Shown: positions 47,643-58,962 of the stretch, one piece after another
Layout: each line of letters begins with the position of its first letter
Position numbering within the stretch: the stretch's first letter is position 1
NCBI GenBank assembly: GCA_018350325.1
Contig: JAEVLN010000009.1
Span: forward strand, 1,757,388-1,821,387
Direction of reading: 5' to 3'
Source: Globodera rostochiensis
Lineage: Eukaryota > Nematoda > Chromadorea > Rhabditida > Heteroderidae
Length of the DNA: 64,000 bases
Made by a program: the position numbers and the translations under genes
The notes under the pieces: generated by a model
What the model was told of the DNA's origin: nothing
Seen by the model: only the letters and a program-made list of their open reading frames with translations
Database searches by the model: none

Positions 47643-47934
47643 CTATTTATTTGACCGCGCATATTTCATCAAATCCATTATTTTGAAGGGCGATGGAATT
47701 GGACATAGCGGCGTTGAACCGGCACATTTCAGTGCTTTTTCTTTTTCCACCTTTTTCCCGTCTTTTGTTTGTTTCATTTCACGCAGTTTCCAGTAAGCCA
47801 AGTAACGCAGCGGCGCGACAGATGGTGGCGACGCGTAAATATGGACGCGGCTAGTCAGACCATCATCAATGCCTATTAGTGATCCGCGCGGGTCCACCTC
47901 CACAAATGACAGCCCCTTAAATAGGCGGCGCATT
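47643..47934 (-). CDS. Terminal exon of an unidentified gene
   Basis: After the TTTCAG acceptor the frame reads MRRLFKGLSFVEVDPRGSLI, GIDDGLTSRVHIYASPPS and RYLAYWKLREMKQ, ending KIMDLMKYARSNK and a stop. Codon use is mixed and higher in GC than the surroundings, as in the real genes here. It could be the 3' end of the gene whose exons lie at 51640-53197. No family is recognised. Confidence 0.5.
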
Positions 47935-48879
47935 CTGAAATAAGAGCAAATAAAAAACATTATTATTTTTCTATTCCAAATTTTTATATAAAGCCAAATC
48001 GATCGATCCCGCTTTTCCATCCCCAAACGTGAGTTGCGGGAGAAATTTTTAACTTTTCGGCTCAATTTGTTAAGAGATTCGCAACGAAGATTTAAAAAAA
48101 CGCAATTTTTGAATTTTTTTTAGGAGAATGGGAGAGGTCCGGTGGCGCTGATAGCGCTGATAGGCTCCGCGGGAAAATTTTATGACGATTTTAACAAAAA
48201 CATAATTGATGCAAAAATTATCAATTGAAAATTTTCCGGCTTTTTGCTCAAAATTTCTTGATATCGAAACTCGGAATTCCGGGGTCTCAAAAATTTTCGG
48301 AACGCGGAAATAGGAATTCCGACCCCAAAAATGTCGGAAATCAGAAGTAGGGACTTGGAATTCCGCCCATCCCTGCCTGGTACCATTCGGTCAATCGCTG
48401 TGGTAATTTTACAATCGGACTCACTCGGCCAGTACTCAAAAAGGTCATATCAACTTCCTCCACCCCTAGAACGATTTGTCTCATCAAATTTGCCCGGATT
48501 GGTCCATCAGGAAAAACCCGTGTATAGTTCAAGAATTACACAATTTTTTCGAAGCACAAAATACTAGAGACCGGTAAAATAAAAATTCCGGGAACGGGAA
48601 TTTGCAATCTAACGGGAACGGGACCGGGATTCCCGTTTTTTCCCGTTCCCGTTAAAATCTCGTTCAATTTTTAACGGGAATCCCGGCAGGAACGGAAAAA
48701 ATTTTTAAAATAAGAATTTCTCGAGTTTTTTTTGGTGCGCAATTTGGAATAAATTTTTGCTATGCAATTGGAGAGTCCGGCGGCGCCGATAAGCGTCGTC
48801 GGGAGAAATCTTAACATTTTTGTTAAGAGATTGCTCAAAAATTCCTAAAATTTGCTAATTTTCGATTTTTTAAAAACAC

Positions 48880-49690
48880 AACTCATCGATTGGGCTTTTT
48901 TGAATTTTGTTTATAAATTTTTTAATAAAAAAAGACATTTTAAAAATTGCCAACCTAGTTATCAAACACTTTTGAAACCATTTTTGTTTCTATAAATTAT
49001 GCGCTTACATATAACTGCGCTGCACAGGCAAAAACTGAATATAGACAATGCCGTTCGCTTAATGTACGGTCGGTGCCAAAATTATAAAGGTACCCTATCA
49101 TTTCAGAATTATTTTTTACCTCAGCGACCGCTGTGTTGATAAAACGCCTTCTTCATTGATATTTTGTCGTGGTGGTTCTCGGGAGTCCCGGCTCTTGAGT
49201 AGAGCCCGGACTTGAGGACCGATCGAGATTACGATCGAGAATCTCGATCGGTCCGTGCTCTAGTCTTAAGGCACGGTTAATTTTAGGTCTCAAGAATCAC
49301 TAACGGGGAGACGTTTGGGCCCCGGGAACTTTTGGGCCCGCCTTTTGGGTCCCGGAGGCTTGTGTAGCCTACGTTGAGGAAGAAACTTTATTCTGATGTT
49401 CGGTTCTCGTAAAAATCCCGTGAACCCAATTTGCGGGGTATCAACACAGTGGTTGCTGAGGTAAAAAAAAACTATTCTGAAATGATAGGGTACCTTTGGC
49501 ACCGGCCGTACATTAAGCGAACGACATTGTCTATATTCAGTTTTTGCCTGTGCAGCGCAGTTATATGTAAGCGCATAATTTATAGAAACAAAAAAGGTTT
49601 CAAAAGTTTTTGATAACTAGGATGGCAATTCTTAAAATGTCTTTTTTTATTAAAAAATTTGTAAACAAAATTTCAAAAAAGCCCTATCGA
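48880..49690. mobile_element. Foldback element with nested CGATCGAGAT palindrome
   Basis: Arms at about 48880-49145 and 49436-49690 are inverted copies (shared TTTCTATAAATTATGCGCTT, CTGCGCTGCACAGGC, GGTACCCTATCATT). The centre contains GGACCGATCGAGATT facing AATCTCGATCGGTCC, related to the ends of the element at 56398-57599. A single arm of the same family lies at 50130-50470. No gene was found in 48000-50660. Confidence 0.75.
49304..49405. repeat. Dispersed repeat shared with 51548-51645
   Basis: GACGTTTGGG, CCCGGGGACTTTTGGGCCC and TGTGTAGCCTACGYTGAGGA occur in the same order at both sites. The second copy adjoins an exon end near 51640. Confidence 0.7.
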
Positions 49691-50663
49691 TGAGATAAAT
49701 ATCAAAAAATTATGGCCATAACATTGTATACCTAAGTTTAAAATTCCGATTTTTGGGGTTTTCTGGTCATAACCTTTTTAGATTTGTTCAATCGTAAAGC
49801 AACCTCGCTGCGTTCGAATGGCTTTAAGAATGTCTAAATCGGAAGTTATTGCCGGGTACCGACTCCGGAGCGCAATGTCTGGATACTGGTAACATATAAA
49901 CTCGTTCCCCACCAACTCATTCCCCATCAATTCGTTCCCTTTTTTAAAGTTTTTCGTTATAACTTTTTCAAAGTCACCAAATCAAACATTTTTGGCTATC
50001 ATTCAAAAACTTACAACTATTGTAGTAAAAGCTTTAAAAGCACTACACTTTCTAAGCCTGAAAATTTGAGTGTTGTGTCCAGAATGCCCATACCAGAAAA
50101 CCCCAAAAATCGGGATTTTAAACTTATTCAATGTTATGGTCATAACTTTTTGTTATTCATCCCATCAATACGGCTTTTTTGAAATTTTGTTTAATTTGAA
50201 TACCAGAGTCTCTTGTTTTTGTTGCGGTAAACCATACAAAAAATTGCCAACCTAGTTATCAAAAAGTTTTGAAACCATTTTTGTTTCTATAAATTGTGCG
50301 CTTACATATAACTGCGCTGCACCGGCAAAAACTGAATATAGACAATGCCTTTCGCTTAACATACGGTCTGTTTTTAAATTGTAAAGGTACCCTATCATTC
50401 CAGAATTATTTTTTACCTCAGCGACCGCTGTGTTGATAAAACCGCCTTTTTTCATTGATATTCTGTAGTGGTGCTCAAGAGTCCCGGGTCTCCAGTCGAG
50501 GTTATCACTAATATTTAGGTCCCGGATTTATATTTACTAAAAAACGTGAAATATTGACCAAAAAAAAACCACGAAGAAGTGCCAAAATATTGATTAAAAA
50601 TCTGCTAAAACTGATCAACTCTTCTTAATTTATGCGTAAAAACCTTTAAACTTCGTACACCTT

Positions 50664-51442
50664 GGTAAATGTTGATCATAGGTCCCAAAAAGGAAATGAC
50701 CCAAAACCACTTTTATTGGTTTCTTATGCGCTAAAAATGAATAGGTAACTTGAAATTTTAGCGAGCTCGACCTTTAAACCGGTTTTTGAACCGTTTAAAA
50801 ATTGCCAAAAATGGACATTTTTGACCAAAATTTTGTATCTTCCTGTGGACCAATTGCAACAAATTTAGTATCATTCGACAGCTCTCGACGAGACAAATCG
50901 ATCTAGGTGTGAGAAAAGTTGAGCAGACACCATTTGGATGCCGGCCGACTTAGTCCCAGTGTAAAATGGACACTTCAGTACCATTAAGAAACACTCAAGT
51001 GATTGACCGAATGGTACCTAATGGGCGCATGGAGAAGCACCTTTGCCGAGGTCCTGTGCACAGTTGTCTTATGTTTACAATTTGTTCCTGTTATGTAGTA
51101 ATAAACAAATATTTTTTCTCGGTACTGAAGTGTCCCTTTTACACTGAAACTCAGTCGGCCGGCATCCAAATGGCGTCTGCTCAACTTTTCTCACACCTAG
51201 ATCGATTTGTCTCGTCGAGATCTGTCGAATGATACTAAATTTTTTTGCAATTGGTCCACAGGAAGACACAAAATTTTGGTCAAAAATGCCCATTTTTGGC
51301 AATTTTTAAACGGCTCAAAAACCGGTTTAAAGGTCGAGCGCGCTAAAATTTCAAGTTTACCTATTCATTTTTAACGCATAAGAAACCCTATAAAAGTGGT
51401 TTTGGGTCATTTCCTTTCTGGGACCTATGATCAACATTTTCC
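50664..51442. mobile_element. Foldback element, second copy
   Basis: The outer ends GGTAAATGTTGATCATAGG and CCTATGATCAACATTTTCC face each other. The arms (about 50664-50990 and 51113-51442) are about 325 bp each, with a 120-bp centre. They share the inner two thirds with the element at 41140-42220, but the outer parts differ. Confidence 0.85.
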
Positions 51443-51639
51443 TAAATCTTTATTAATTTTCCTCTTACAATTGTAAATGTACTATATTTAACCCTATAGT
51501 ATGAACATGTTTTGGAACATTTGGGAAAATGCCTAAAAATCGCATCTGAGTCAGGGGGACGTTTGGGTCCCGGGGACTTTTGGGCCCCGGGGGGCCTGTG
51601 TAGCCTACGCTGAGGAAGAAAGTTTATTCTGAAATTATC

Positions 51640-53197
51640 CGGTTCCTTTATAATTCGGAACAGACTGTGATCGTTTTCCTCCAGTGTCATGCGCAACAGC
51701 ACCCCATGGTCGAATCGAACTGAGCAGAAATCATCGTTGCTGCTCCACGATTCCCAACCCGTTCCATCATCCACCTATATTTGGAGCAACATTCCATGTG
51801 CATAGGCATGTTAGTTAGAGGATCGGTTAATTGTATAAAAACTTGCTCACTTTCCATTTCGGTATCGTACTCAAACAGATCGTATTGGATTGGGCTACCG
51901 TCTGAATCCTCCCACGATTGCCTCCCGTACTGAAGCTAATATTAAGCTTAGCTAAGGCCTAAGCCACCCGGGCTTGGGGTTTCTTAGGCTTAGGCCTAAG
52001 CTAGCCTAAGCCTATGCCTAGATTCGGACGGGGGGAATTCGGAGCGGAAGCGATTGGATTGCTGTCGATTTAGTACATTGTATAAATATATGAATTTTAA
52101 ACTAGCCTAGAGCCCGGTGGGGCTGAGGGTCAGGGAGTTCCCGACCCCCTTAAATTGGGTTCACGGGATTTTTACGGGAACCAAACGTTTACAGAACATC
52201 GGGTGGGGAACCCCGTCCCGGGGGGACTGATTTGCGCACTCGCGGGGACGGGTAGGCAAATGATGATAAATTTTGAAAAAAAAACATCTAAAATTTTGGA
52301 TGAATTTTGTTAACAAAAATTGTCCTCAATTGACAACAATGTAGCGAATTTTTACACCAAATGCGATATTCAGAAAGCCTTTGCCGATTTAAAATTTCAG
52401 AGGCAACCCCAGATTCCAAATATTCACGAAACTATTTCAACGATGCCAAAGTCGCTGTTGCGCGTGTCCAGCTCAAATTCTTCCCATTGCCGTGTTTCCG
52501 CATTGAGCACGCGCATTTGTCTTGTCCAGTCGAGCGCGCAAAAGTGAAACGATGAGCAGCTGTTGCCCTGTTTCCGCATGTGCAAGTAAATTCGGCGGTC
52601 GTCGTAAACAAAGTGCTGAATAGAGAGTAAATATAATAAATCGGTTCAAATCTCTTTACATAATGCACCAAGAGTCCCTTAAAAGCTTCCCGTCAGGGCT
52701 GCTAGTTTGCCCCGGACGTGGGATTTACCATGTTTTGGGGTTCTTTCCCACGGGTTTGCCACGTTTCGCCCTGGTTTGGGCTTGAGTGCCACCTTTTTGT
52801 TCTATCAAGTTCAACTCCGATTTTACTTGTTCCTATGCTCATAATTACTTCCGTTCTCAACCAAATTTGCTCAAAATTATGAAAAGTGGCGATAGATATT
52901 CTAATAATGTAATCGCCACGTTTTTGAGAAATTTTACAAAGTTTTTTTCCACCGGTTCGAAGTCGTGTGCCACGTTTTTGGGTTTGGTTTGGGTCCCGTA
53001 AAAATCCTGGCGGCCCAACTTAAAGCAACCGAGAATCCCGCAAAAGTCTCGCGGGACTCCCGGTCTTTGAGTTTATTACAACTGATCCAAACTCTAAAAA
53101 GGAAATAACAAATTTGCACTAATTTTTTTAGCACTTTGTTGGACGCTGGAGGAGGCTCCGGCAACTCGATGCGGCTTACGTGAACAATTGAGTTTGC
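51640..53197 (-). CDS. Exons of an unidentified minus-strand gene, 5' part
   Basis: Four exons join in phase 0, right to left. 53135-53197 encodes ANSIVHVSRIELPEPPPASN. 52433-52615 encodes HFVYDDRRIYLHMRKQGNSC and RVLNAETRQWEEFELDTRNS. 51843-51929 encodes YGRQSWEDSDGSPIQYDLFE. The last, about 51640-51774, encodes VDDGTGWESWSSNDDFCSVR and RMTLEENDHSLFRIIKEP and runs into a dispersed repeat. Phrases such as RVLNAETRQWEEF recall beta-propeller blades, but no family is identified. The exon at 47643-47934 may be its 3' end and 54999-55237 an upstream exon. Confidence 0.6.
51945..52310. mobile_element. Inverted fragment of the MULE-type family
   Basis: It contains GGCCTAAGCC words, TTTAAACTAGCCTAGAGCCC and GGGACTGATTTGCGCACTCG in the reverse order and orientation of 43440-43720. 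The terminal ACTGAGTC repeats are missing. It lies within an intron of the gene above. Confidence 0.65.
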
Positions 53198-53284
53198 CTG
53201 GAACAAACAAAAATGTTTTGTGATGCGGTCGGTCTTTCTCATTTGTAGAGGAGAGAGAAATTCTCATTCCCTTGTACGGGATGG

Positions 53285-53421
53285 ATGTTCTGCACGAGAC
53301 CTGGGCTAAAATTTTCCGTGACTAAAGACTCGAGCCCGAAAGTAGGAAGACTTGCCGAGCCCGAGACCCGAAAACTCGAGACTTTTCTTGAATCGATGAT
53401 ACTCGATCTTGTGCAGTACTA
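53285..53421. mobile_element. 137-bp hAT-type MITE
   Basis: The ends ATGTTCTGCAC and GTGCAGTACTA are imperfect complements. An 8-bp duplication, cgggatgg, flanks it at 53277-53284 and 53422-53429. The interior repeats CGAGACC/GACTCGAG. A related copy ends TCGTGCAGCACTA at about 60874. Confidence 0.75.
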
Positions 53422-53684
53422 CGGGATGGGAGAGCGCAAAAGGGGGTTCTAGTGCATTTTATGAGTCCAATCAAAATTGCATGCGCCCAATAAAAATTTG
53501 ACAATTCCAATCAACAGTTTACAAAGGAGTGCTGAAAAATTTTAGTTAGTTTTCATGGAAGCGACGGAACATATATTGGAAGAGACAAGTGGGTAATCCA
53601 TGTAAATGTAATGCCCCATTTTTCAAAGCCTTCCGGGTTGCGTCTATTTCTTTCACTTGGGCCCATAAAAAACACGGTAGGCGT

Positions 53685-54388
53685 CAACTGAGTCTGGCCG
53701 ACTGAGTCTGAGCCAACTGAGTGCCAACTGAGTCTGGTGGCCAACTGAGTCTGGTTAGAAGGAGAAAAGTTTTTGAGCGGCATAAAAATTAAAAGTCAAG
53801 CAACTTATTCTAAAAATATAAAACTTTCTTAAACAAAAATTAAAGCAAACAAACATAACATATTCAAAAACAAAAACTAAATAAAACAATCATTGATTCA
53901 ATTCTTCATTGTTGGAAAACTCCGGCAAGAAAATCGATTATTCTTTGGGGGTTTTGATTCTGCATGGCATATTGATGGCGCCCAAAAAATGGTACTTGGG
54001 GTTCGTTAGGCTTAGGCCTAAGTTACCCTGGCTTGGGGTTTGTTAGGCTTAGGCCTAAGCCTATTAATGTAAAAACGGATAAGAAATAGAAATTTTTCAG
54101 ATTGGATGATGTCAAATGATAAATCTGATGTCATATTCGTGATCGCCGTTCTCGATAACCCCGGAGTACTTCTCAGAATTACATAAAACTGATTTTTTTT
54201 TTTTCAAATTCGGGGACCTATATAAGACACCATTACCATTTTTTGTTTAAGAAAGATATTTTTTTTAGGATATGTTTCTTGACTTTTTATTTTACAAAAT
54301 TTAAGTTCAAAAATTTTTTCTTGCCAACCAGACTCAGTTGGCACCAGCAGTTGGCCCAGACTCAGTCAGCCACACTCAGTTGGGCGGT
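53685..54388. mobile_element. MULE-type non-autonomous element, second copy
   Basis: It starts with CAACTGAGTCTGG repeats and ends CACACTCAGTTGGGCGGTTC. The body at 53760-54065 is the reverse complement of 43676-44020, including GGCTTAGGCCTAAG. Part of the right half (54100-54240) resembles the arms of the element at 35024-36176. Confidence 0.75.
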
Positions 54389-54998
54389 TCCCTAAAAACA
54401 TGCGCCGATAACCAAAATTCATCGAGAAAGTTTGTTGCTGGCCTAAGTCAGCGAGGTACGGTAGGGAGAATACAAAGGAAAACGACGGTAGACAAAACTG
54501 CAGTTGTGATGCTAAAATAAATTACAAAATTTTATACTTGCCTGATTAGATTTTTATCTCATTAAATTTTGATTGGACTCATAAAATCGAGACCTAAAAT
54601 TTACCAAGACCCGAAACCGAGACTCGGTGGTTACGGCCCTGTGTCAAGGTCCAAAGTTTTAACAGATTTTCCACAAAAGTCACCCCTAAAATTGCATTTT
54701 CCAATGTGGCAACAAATTTTTTTGGGAAAAATTGCTTAACAAAAATGCAATAAAATCCAAAAAAGCACCCCTAAAGATTGACTTTTTTTCAAATTAGCCC
54801 CCCCCCCCGAAAAAAGGCTCTAGGTACGCCCTTGGCGCATATATATCGTGGTTTGGAAAGCAGGGATGCTGCGGGTTGAGAAAATGTTAGGTCGGTCGGG
54901 CCAAGACCAAACATCAAAATTGTTATGTAAAAATCATGGATTAGTAAATTTGGCATTTTGACCGTTCCCCCCCCCCTTCCCCATTGCCCCATTGACTT

Positions 54999-55237
54999 AG
55001 CGCCAAGAAAATGAATGACTTCGTCAATGCGCATCTGGTGGAATTGCGTGTGGCTGACTTTGACGGGCATCGGCAAGTGATTTGGCCCTCTGCTGCTGCT
55101 GCTTGGCGGATGCACCCATTCGCTTGTGCCCGTGACCAGAACAAATTCGGTGGCGGAGACAAAGTGAAAGTGTTCGCACTCCGTCGTCGGTTCGGCGTCC
55201 GCCGACATCTCTTGCCACTCGTCGAATGTTGGCTGAG
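54999..55237 (-). CDS. Exon of an unidentified minus-strand gene
   Basis: After a TTTCAG acceptor the frame gives QPTFDEWQEMSADAEPTTEC, then EHFHFVSATEFVLVTG and HTQFHQMRIDEVIHFLGAKS. Other frames are also open, but this one has a balanced composition. The entry phase does not match the exon at 58963-59381, so at least one exon is missing between them or they are separate genes. The donor was not settled. Confidence 0.5.
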
Positions 55238-55873
55238 CTGAAATTGTTTTTATTTCGGCGGTGTAAACAATTCTAAAAGCTCTTTTAACTTTTTCAATTC
55301 TTTAAAAAATATTTTTAGATGACAATTCAAAAGTTACTAATTTTATTTTTTGTTGGACGAAATCAAAAACCGAGGTGGGGCTTTGTTTTGCAACATTCCT
55401 AATTTTTGGACCAATTTTCTTAACAATCTTGTTGAATCTTCAAGAAAAGTTTCCCGCCGGACCTCTACCACAAAATAATGAGATATTTTTGAATAATAAA
55501 AAGAAATTTGTCTCACCATTGACCTTTACAAAAAAATTTTTTCGCTATTGTCAATCCCGATCCCGGTCCTGATTTTTAAAAGTCAAAATCCCGATCCTGA
55601 TCTCATTCATGCTGATCCCGATCCCATCTTTCACTATTCCGGTCAATCCCGATCCCAATTTTTACCAAATTAAAGTTAGACGCGAACTAACGACTGAGTC
55701 TGGGCCAACTGAGTCTGGGCCAACTGAGTCTGGTTAGAAGGGAAAAAGTTTTGTTTTAATCGCTGAAATGTCGCTGAATTCTATAAAACTTTGCAAAATG
55801 CAAAAAATTGTTGAATTTATGTCACCAAACTGGTTTTTCTTAACCCCAACCCTATTATTTTTAAGCGATACAA

Positions 55874-56155
55874 ATGCAGCCGGCAATAAAAACGCAAAGT
55901 AAAAAAGATAAGCTTCTTAACGATGGGAAGCTGTACGTCTACCATTTTTTGAGTGAGTCTGGAGAGGAATGGAGTGTCAATTTACGCACTCTGGAAGGAG
56001 CTGACAGGACCAATAATTTTTGCGAGGCCTTTCACCGTCGTCTCCAGCGCTCATTCGTCTGTACAAATCCCAGCATTTGCCATGCAAAATCAAAACCCCC
56101 AACGAAACTTCCAAAAATTACACATGAAGAATTGAATTATGATTGTTTTGCTTAG
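55874..56155 (+). CDS. MULE transposase, C-terminal fragment
   Basis: The frame contains LSESGEEWSVNLRTLEGADRT and, overlapping it, RTNNFCEAFHRRLQRSF followed by NPSICH. This fits the C-terminal MULE/FLYWCH-type motif RTNNxxExxHRRL...HPxIW. The rest of the DDE domain is absent. Its 3' end is shared with the short elements at 43331-44024 and 53685-54388, which ties those to this family. Confidence 0.7.
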   Translation: MQPAIKTQSKKDKLLNDGKLYVYHFLSESGEEWSVNLRTLEGADRTNNFCEAFHRRLQRSFVCTNPSICHAKSKPPTKLPKITHEELNYDCFA

Positions 56156-56397
56156 TTTTTGTTGTTGTTGAATATGATACTAAGTTGGTTTGCTAATTTT
56201 GTTTAAGAAAGTTGAATTTTTTAGAATATGTTGCTTGTATTTTTATTTTAAGACTAGGGTTGAGCAGGACCGGGACGGGATTTCCCGGGTTTTTCAGGTC
56301 CCGGTTCGGTCGGGACGGGACTTTTTAAAATCTGAAAATCCCGGTCCCGGTTTTTTGGTCCCGCCGGGACCGGGACCAACCGGAACTAAATTTACAC

Positions 56398-57599
56398 TAG
56401 AGAAAGGACCGATCGAGATTCTCGATCGTAATCTCGGAAAATCTCGACGAGATTTTTTCGAGATTCTCGATCGAAATCTCGATCGAAAAAATTTGGCCAG
56501 GCCGAGATTTTTCGAGATTCTCGATCATAATCTCGATCGAAAAGTTTCGAGATTCGATCGAGATTCTCGATCGAAAAAGCACCGAAATTTACAATTTTCT
56601 GTTTAAATTTACTTGAATTTTACGTGAAACATAAGAAAAAACGGACAAAAGGTCCCAAAAATCGGAAAAAATGTTCCCTTCCCCATGTATGTTAAATAAG
56701 GGAAGCATGGGACCGGATTACCGGTTTTTAGGCCCCGGTATTTTTTAATGAAGTCTCGGCTCCGGTTTTTCTGGTCCCGGCCGGAACCGAAGCATTATTT
56801 TCGGCTGGATTTGCATTAATTTATTGCAATTTGTTGTTTTTTAATTTATTCATGGCAATATATTTTTAAAGAAAATTGCTTAAAAACCTCAAGATTTCAC
56901 ATTTTAATTCAATTTTTCTTGTTAAAATTGTTCAAAAAGGCAAAAAGTCAGTCTATCCCAGGGGTCGGGTCGGATACAGGGATGGGCGGAAATTTATTTT
57001 AAAAAAACGGACAACGGAATTCCGCCCATCCCTGGTCGGATATGTACTTTTTTTTAAATTAACTTTTTTTTATTATTACCTAAATTTGCCGTTAAACATG
57101 TCCAAAGTGTAACAAAATTTGCTCATTTTTATCTAAATTTCTAAAATTTTAGAGCAATTTTTTTAGTAAACATTGTTAAAATCTTTAAAATTTTCTCGGG
57201 CTCTCCTTTCCCGAAAAATTAAATTTCTTGAAGAAGGTCGGGCACTTATGGCACCGCGACCCATCCCCCTCCCTAAAAACTATTTTAGATAACTTTGCGC
57301 AAAAAAAAAAAAAAAAATTCGTTAATCGGTCATGATTTTGAACTTTGATTTTATGGAATCTTTTTGGTATTTGCCCCTTCCAGCACAGGCAATAAGATTT
57401 GCAATAATGAATAATAAATTCACTTTTGGAAATTGACAATCAAAAAATTTTTGAAAATCTCGAAAAATCTCGTGAGATTTTTCGAGATTCGAGATTTTAC
57501 GAGATTCTCGATCGAACAAATTTTTTCGAGATCTTCGAGATACGAGATTTTTCGAGATTCTCGATCGTAATCTCGATCGGTCCTCAAGTCCTTTCTCTA
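56398..57599. mobile_element. hAT-type element made of CGAGATTCTCGATCG arrays
   Basis: A 1202-bp element with ends TAGAGAAAGGAC / complement and a perfect 8-bp duplication, atttacac, at 56390-56397 and 57600-57607. Both subterminal regions are arrays of CGAGATT/AATCTCG words. There is no transposase. It lies within the MULE element and itself contains a 58-bp MITE. A separate fragment starting TAGGGTTGAGCAGGACC lies just outside at 56266. Confidence 0.92.
56977..57034. mobile_element. 58-bp miniature element
   Basis: Perfect 15-bp inverted ends CAGGGATGGGCGGAA and a perfect 8-bp duplication, gtcggata, at 56969-56976 and 57035-57042. The ends make up half of the element. Longer pieces with the same termini are seen near 48365 and, more distantly, 21028 and 42311. 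Confidence 0.93.
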
Positions 57600-57672
57600 A
57601 TTTACACCCCAAATGATGGCATCACCGAGCGACAATTTCAACCATTTTTACAAAGGACTCCCCCAGAGGACT

Positions 57673-57735
57673 CGGTGTCTTAGTGGTTTTTCTTCCGGCA
57701 AGTCAAATGTTTGTGTCTGGTTCGAGTCCGCTTGA
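57673..57735 (+). ncRNA. tRNA-derived pol III unit
   Basis: A-box TGTCTTAGTGG and B-box GGTTCGAGTCC are intact. The middle does not form a normal anticodon arm. Confidence 0.55.
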
Positions 57736-58789
57736 GTACAAACATTTATTTATCCTTTTTCCTCTACTTACATAATTTTCTTCCCCTAATAATAAAAATA
57801 TTTTAATAATTTTTAAATATTTTTTAATTAAATTGCGAGCTAAATCAAAAATTTTTGAAATAAATTCATCACATCTTCCTGAATTGTGCTTCTATTTTCT
57901 TAACAAATATCATTAAAAATGTTCAAAAAATTTCTCCGGCGGCGCCTGTGGACATCCTCCACTCTAACGTAAATCAGTTTTACCCCGAAATTCCAAAATG
58001 CTTAATTGCTAAAATTTTGATTAACTTTCTTAACAAAATTGAGTCAAAATTTCAAAAATTTTTCTCGGCGGACTCCTCCCATTCTTAAAAAGCTTCTAAA
58101 AACGCCATCATTTTTTAAACTTTTTAATTCCAACAAAATTTCTAAAATTCTTTGGCGCCAATCCCCGACCCTCAAATTTTTTTAGAAAAATCGCTGATCA
58201 AAATTCGCTCAGAAAAGTAAAAATTGGCCACAACAAGATTTTTGGAGAAGTTTTCCACCCCTGAGGGGTCGGAGAGAAACCCTACACCACTTTTACGTAA
58301 ACCAGTTTTTTTTCTCTGAAATTCCGAAGCAAAATTCATAATTTTGCTAAAATTTTGATGAAATTTCTTTAACAAAATTGAGTCAAAATTTCAAAAATTT
58401 TTTCGGCGGCGCCTATCGGCACCGCCGACTCCCACCACCTAAAAGTAAAGCAGAATTTATTTTTTGCGACTCAGTTGGCCCAGATCAGCCGCCCGCCCAG
58501 ACTCAGTTGGGCGGTTACCAACTAAGTTATATGCACACAGCGGCTCAAAAAAACGAGATGAGTGCCAATAAATAAGAGTGCGAGAGAATTAAACAAATTT
58601 CTTTTCTTTCTCTAACTTTCTCACGTAACTGCACGAAATGGTAAATCGACGGAAACGTGTGCAAAAGTGAGAGAGATGGTTAGACACACTAGAGTAGCGA
58701 GAGAGAGAACGTGCAATACTGGAATGATCCCTGCAGTAGTGCGCAACCCATAGAATATTTCTATTGTCTTTTGGATGAACACGCAAATT

Positions 58790-58862
58790 TGAGTGGAGGA
58801 GATTGAACCCTCAACCTTTTTTTGTTGAAAAGCACACAGACCACTAAGCCAAATTTTGAATC
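58790..58862 (-). ncRNA. tRNA-derived pol III unit, copy of 14236-14300
   Basis: On the minus strand it reads TGGCTTAGTGGTCTGTG, then TTTTCAACAAAAAAAGG and GGGTTCAATC. It shares the order and spacing of the unit at 14236-14300. Confidence 0.6.
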
Positions 58863-58962
58863 TTTTCTGAGCTGGAGCCCCAAAATTAAGCCGCTGTGAA
58901 GCAATAAAAGTGGGCACTATCCGAAAATTTTTCTGACTACGCCCTTGCCAATGAATACTTAC

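Larger units (their letters stand above)
55691..58524 (+). mobile_element. Larger MULE element with nested insertion
   Basis: The left end carries three copies of CAACTGAGTCTGG near 55691-55735, and the right end is CCCAGACTCAGTTGGGCGGT near 58498. It contains a transposase fragment at 55874-56155, the hAT-type element at 56398-57599 and a tRNA-like unit at 57673-57735, so it has been hit repeatedly. Confidence 0.6.
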
